A DNA stretch of 64,000 nt. It comes from JALZCH01 sp036400075. GTDB taxonomy: Bacteria > Acidobacteriota > Blastocatellia > Pyrinomonadales > Pyrinomonadaceae. The DNA lies in assembly GCA_036400075.1 (NCBI GenBank), contig DASWLV010000002.1:62001-126000 (forward strand), read 5' to 3'. The notes below the pieces were generated by a model. The model did no database searches and had not been told where the DNA came from. It saw only the letters and a program-made list of their open reading frames with translations. Position numbers and translations under genes: made by a program. Below are positions 61,764 through 64,000 of the stretch, in pieces; position 1 is the stretch's first letter; each line of letters begins with the position of its first letter.

Positions 61764-63692
61764 ATGAAATTCAGCCGCCTTGTTTTCGTCATCGCTTTGG
61801 TTTTAACTCTTTTCCCGCAAGCGTTTTCCCAAACGTCTGCGACAAACGCCGCCGAATCGAAAGAAGAAAAAGAAAAAGCGCGCCTTGAGCTGGTGAAAAA
61901 AGCCGTCGCGCTCGTTGACCGCGCGGCTGACGAGGCGGCGCTTTTAAAGCTCCCGGAAAACCGCGCACATATTAACGCCAATGTGGCTGATTTGCTCTGG
62001 AAACGCGACGAAAAACGCGCCCGCCGTTTGTTCCGCAGCGCCGCCGAAGAATTGATTCTGGCGCAAGCCGAATTTGAAAAAATACAAGGCGAAATGCCGT
62101 TTATGTCTATGCAAATGTCGCAGCCGCGCCATTTGATTTTGCAGATGGTCTCGCGGCGCGACCCTGATTTGGCGCTCGAATTATTGATCTTGACGCGGTC
62201 GGCGCAGCTCGCCGCCGAAATGCAAAAAGCCGCCGCCGAAGCCGCCGCTGCAAGCGGGCAGCAGCCCGCCCAGGCGCGAAACGAACCAGCGCAGATGCCC
62301 GGTTTTGAAAGCAAATTTTTGGTGCAAAACGAATTGCGGCTCGAACAATCCTTCGCCGCGATGGCGGCGCAAAACGATCCGCAGCGCGCAGTAAAATTGC
62401 TTCGAGAAAATCTGGCTAAAAACGGCGTTACCGGCGAAATTTGGAACTCTCTGCAAAGGCTTCATTTAAAAGACGAAGAAGCGGCGAAAACATTACTTGC
62501 CGACGCTGTTGCGAAACTGCTCGAATCCGATTTATCGAAAAAGGAAAACGAACGCCAAGCCGCCGCGCAGTTTCTGATGCGGTTTTCCGTTGTCAGACCT
62601 CCGTCAATCGTTCCGCCGAGAACGGTAACGGAAACTACGGCGACAACAGCCAAAAAGACTCCGTTCCAGCCCGACGATAAAATGCTGCGCGACGTTGCCG
62701 GAAAAATAATTGACGCTTTTCTCCAAGCCAAAAATTTTACGTCGTTGAATGAAATAAATCGTTTGCTCCCGACGCTTGAAAAACTCGTCCCGGAACGCGC
62801 CGCCGCGCTACGTCAAAAACAAGCGTCGCTGAAAAAAACTATGACCGGCGAACAGACTCAGCAGATGGAAACGCAGAACGCGATTAGCAACCCGAACGCC
62901 GCGCCGGAAGAGCGAATAAAAAACGCGCTGAAAGCGATGCCCGGAATGCGTCAAATGATTTATCGGGGCGCGGTTACACAAATGGTTCAAAACGGCGAAG
63001 CCGAGCGCGCCCGTCAGCTTTTGGCGGAAGCTCCGGCGGGAGTCGAACGCGATAAAGCGCTCGAACTGCTCGATTCGCTCGTTGCTCAAAAAGCCGTTAA
63101 AGACGGTAAATTCGACGAAGCCAGAAAAGTTATTGGCAAAATAACGAACAAAAGCGCGCAAATCGAACAGCTCGTTTTACTGGCGCGTTCCTTTCACGCC
63201 AAAAACACAAAAGAAGACCGGGAAGCTGCCGCCGGATTGATGGACGAAGCCGCTCGTTTGATCGAAGACGTGCCGCAAAGCGAAGAAGAAACCAACGCGC
63301 TGCTCTCGCTCGTCGCCGCTTACGCCGTCGTCGAACCGAATCGAGCTTTTCTGCTGCTTGACCCGCTCGTTGAACAAGCCAATGAAGTGATGCAGGCGAC
63401 TGCCGTTCTGAGCAAATATAACAAACGCGATATTCGTTTTCGCAGCGGCGAAATGTCTTATGTTTTCGGAGTCGGGCGCGCGCAATCGAGCCTCTGGCGT
63501 TTTCGTCGGGAATTAAACTTGCTCGCCGCCGCAGATTTTGAACGCACACGAAATTTGACCGACAGATTTACCCGCCAAGATATGCAAATTCTGGCTCGGT
63601 TGACGCTGGCGCAAAGCATTTTGCAGGAAAGAAACGAAATTGAAGGCGCGGGCATCGGAAGTTCGGGGGCGATGGTTACTCCCACATATTAA
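61764..63692 (+). CDS. Secreted helical-repeat protein of unknown function
   Basis: 642 residues from ATG 61764 after aaggag. A signal peptide (LVFVIALVLTLFPQAFSQ) predicts export. The mature protein is almost all helix and rich in Ala/Glu/Arg: AVALVDRAADEAALLKLPE, WKRDEKRARRLFRSAAEEL, LARSFHAKNTKEDREAAAG, AAYAVVEPNRAFLLLDPLV. These look like irregular TPR/alpha-solenoid units. A Met/Gln-rich stretch is near residues 110-125 (MPFMSMQMSQ). No catalytic motif. The sequence pattern recalls long secreted proteins common in acidobacteria; likely a periplasmic scaffold. Confidence 0.8.
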   Translation: MKFSRLVFVIALVLTLFPQAFSQTSATNAAESKEEKEKARLELVKKAVALVDRAADEAALLKLPENRAHINANVADLLWKRDEKRARRLFRSAAEELILAQAEFEKIQGEMPFMSMQMSQPRHLILQMVSRRDPDLALELLILTRSAQLAAEMQKAAAEAAAASGQQPAQARNEPAQMPGFESKFLVQNELRLEQSFAAMAAQNDPQRAVKLLRENLAKNGVTGEIWNSLQRLHLKDEEAAKTLLADAVAKLLESDLSKKENERQAAAQFLMRFSVVRPPSIVPPRTVTETTATTAKKTPFQPDDKMLRDVAGKIIDAFLQAKNFTSLNEINRLLPTLEKLVPERAAALRQKQASLKKTMTGEQTQQMETQNAISNPNAAPEERIKNALKAMPGMRQMIYRGAVTQMVQNGEAERARQLLAEAPAGVERDKALELLDSLVAQKAVKDGKFDEARKVIGKITNKSAQIEQLVLLARSFHAKNTKEDREAAAGLMDEAARLIEDVPQSEEETNALLSLVAAYAVVEPNRAFLLLDPLVEQANEVMQATAVLSKYNKRDIRFRSGEMSYVFGVGRAQSSLWRFRRELNLLAAADFERTRNLTDRFTRQDMQILARLTLAQSILQERNEIEGAGIGSSGAMVTPTY

Positions 63693-63778
63693 CCGGAAAT
63701 TAGCTATTTGAATCGGAATGTCACTGTTGACTTAATACGGGAAGAAATAATTTCCTCCTGTAAATCTCTTGACGGTTT

Positions 63779-64000
63779 TCAAACAAAGCTTGTATTAAGC
63801 AAAGAGCCGAGACAAATGAGCGGCAAGCCGTCGTCGGTGATTATCGAATGCAGCGCGCCGATGTCCTTGAGGGCGAAAATCTTTTCGGCTGTCGTTTCAC
63901 AAAGCGCGGCTGCTTCTGCGGGTTCGACAAACTCAGAGTCTGCGCTGCACTCGGCGCAAAAAACCGAAACGCTGTGCAGGCGACAAGCGACGACCCGCGT
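63779..64000 (-). CDS. Partial small protein with Cys pairs and HTH-like end
   Basis: The frame is open from the right window edge to the stop at 63779-63781 (minus strand), 73 residues. It reads RVVACRLHSVSVFCAECSAD, then PAEAAALCETTAEKIFALKD, then DDGLPLICLGSLL. The Cys pair CAEC and the middle helix pair look like a short zinc-type start followed by an excisionase/MerR-like helix-turn-helix, a plan seen in small acidobacterial proteins. The true start lies outside the window. Identification tentative. Confidence 0.55.
   Translation of the reverse strand, partial: TRVVACRLHSVSVFCAECSADSEFVEPAEAAALCETTAEKIFALKDIGALHSIITDDGLPLICLGSLLNTSFV

Overview
The window reads as chromosomal DNA of an acidobacterium, most likely of the Blastocatellia/Pyrinomonadales group. 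This is an inference from content: secreted VWA proteins of the acidobacterial type, a SpoIIE phosphatase with a PDZ/membrane front end, ECF sigma factors next to TPR/CHAT proteins, and an LPS gene (lpxC) showing a diderm cell. No rRNA or other decisive marker is present. By eye, 1-27 kb and 51-64 kb have GC-rich third positions and mostly housekeeping genes. About 27.3-50.7 kb is more AT-rich, gene-poor and full of remnants, and behaves as an accessory region.

1-27 kb, core: a truncated gene, fumarylacetoacetase, purF, and a lipoprotein rhodanese whose frame is interrupted by a UGA exactly at a normally cysteine position (possible selenocysteine). Then come two secreted hydrolases sharing one TPR tail, a small secreted NTF2-like protein, a Tat-exported dienelactone hydrolase and an AraC regulator (all minus strand). 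On the plus strand follow ribH-nusB, a CheA-like Hpt/ATPase protein coupled to a very large P-loop ATPase resembling the DUF6079/PglY-BrxC group, a DUF2520 dehydrogenase, a Fur regulator, a 2Fe-2S protein, a membrane protein, cinA, a DUF3298 protein, a methyltransferase, a phosphotransferase and gnd; a PLP-dependent dehydratase and lpxC lie on the minus strand.

27.3-50.7 kb, accessory: a broken TonB-dependent receptor, a VTT/DedA membrane protein, a SET-domain scrap, then a possible conflict or signalling locus: ComEC-like metallo-beta-lactamase hydrolase, ECF sigma factor, a 1190-residue anti-sigma-like/TM/TPR/CHAT protease, an unknown protein and a frameshifted subtilisin-associated protein that seems to lack its catalytic domain. 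tRNA-Met follows, next to the start of a decayed tyrosine integrase. A five-gene minus-strand module (ECF sigma, zinc anti-sigma, HEAT protein, TPR-thioredoxin, DsbD) comes next, then an IS701-type transposase fragment, the C-terminal end of an integrase, tRNA-Asp, a degenerate copy of the 3' half of tRNA-Val, a GNAT acetyltransferase and the intact tRNA-Val. Doubled 8-mers with a 12-nt offset recur beside these tRNA sites.

51-64 kb, core: two VWA proteins on either side of deoB and a SpoIIE-type phosphatase, a DUF4286 protein, a secreted metallo-beta-lactamase protein, hemerythrin, the msrQ-msrP periplasmic methionine sulfoxide repair pair, a secreted repeat-rich unknown protein and a partial gene at the right edge. 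A recurring feature of the core is long intergenic hairpins built from tandem 7-base words, which in places supply the last codons of the flanking genes.
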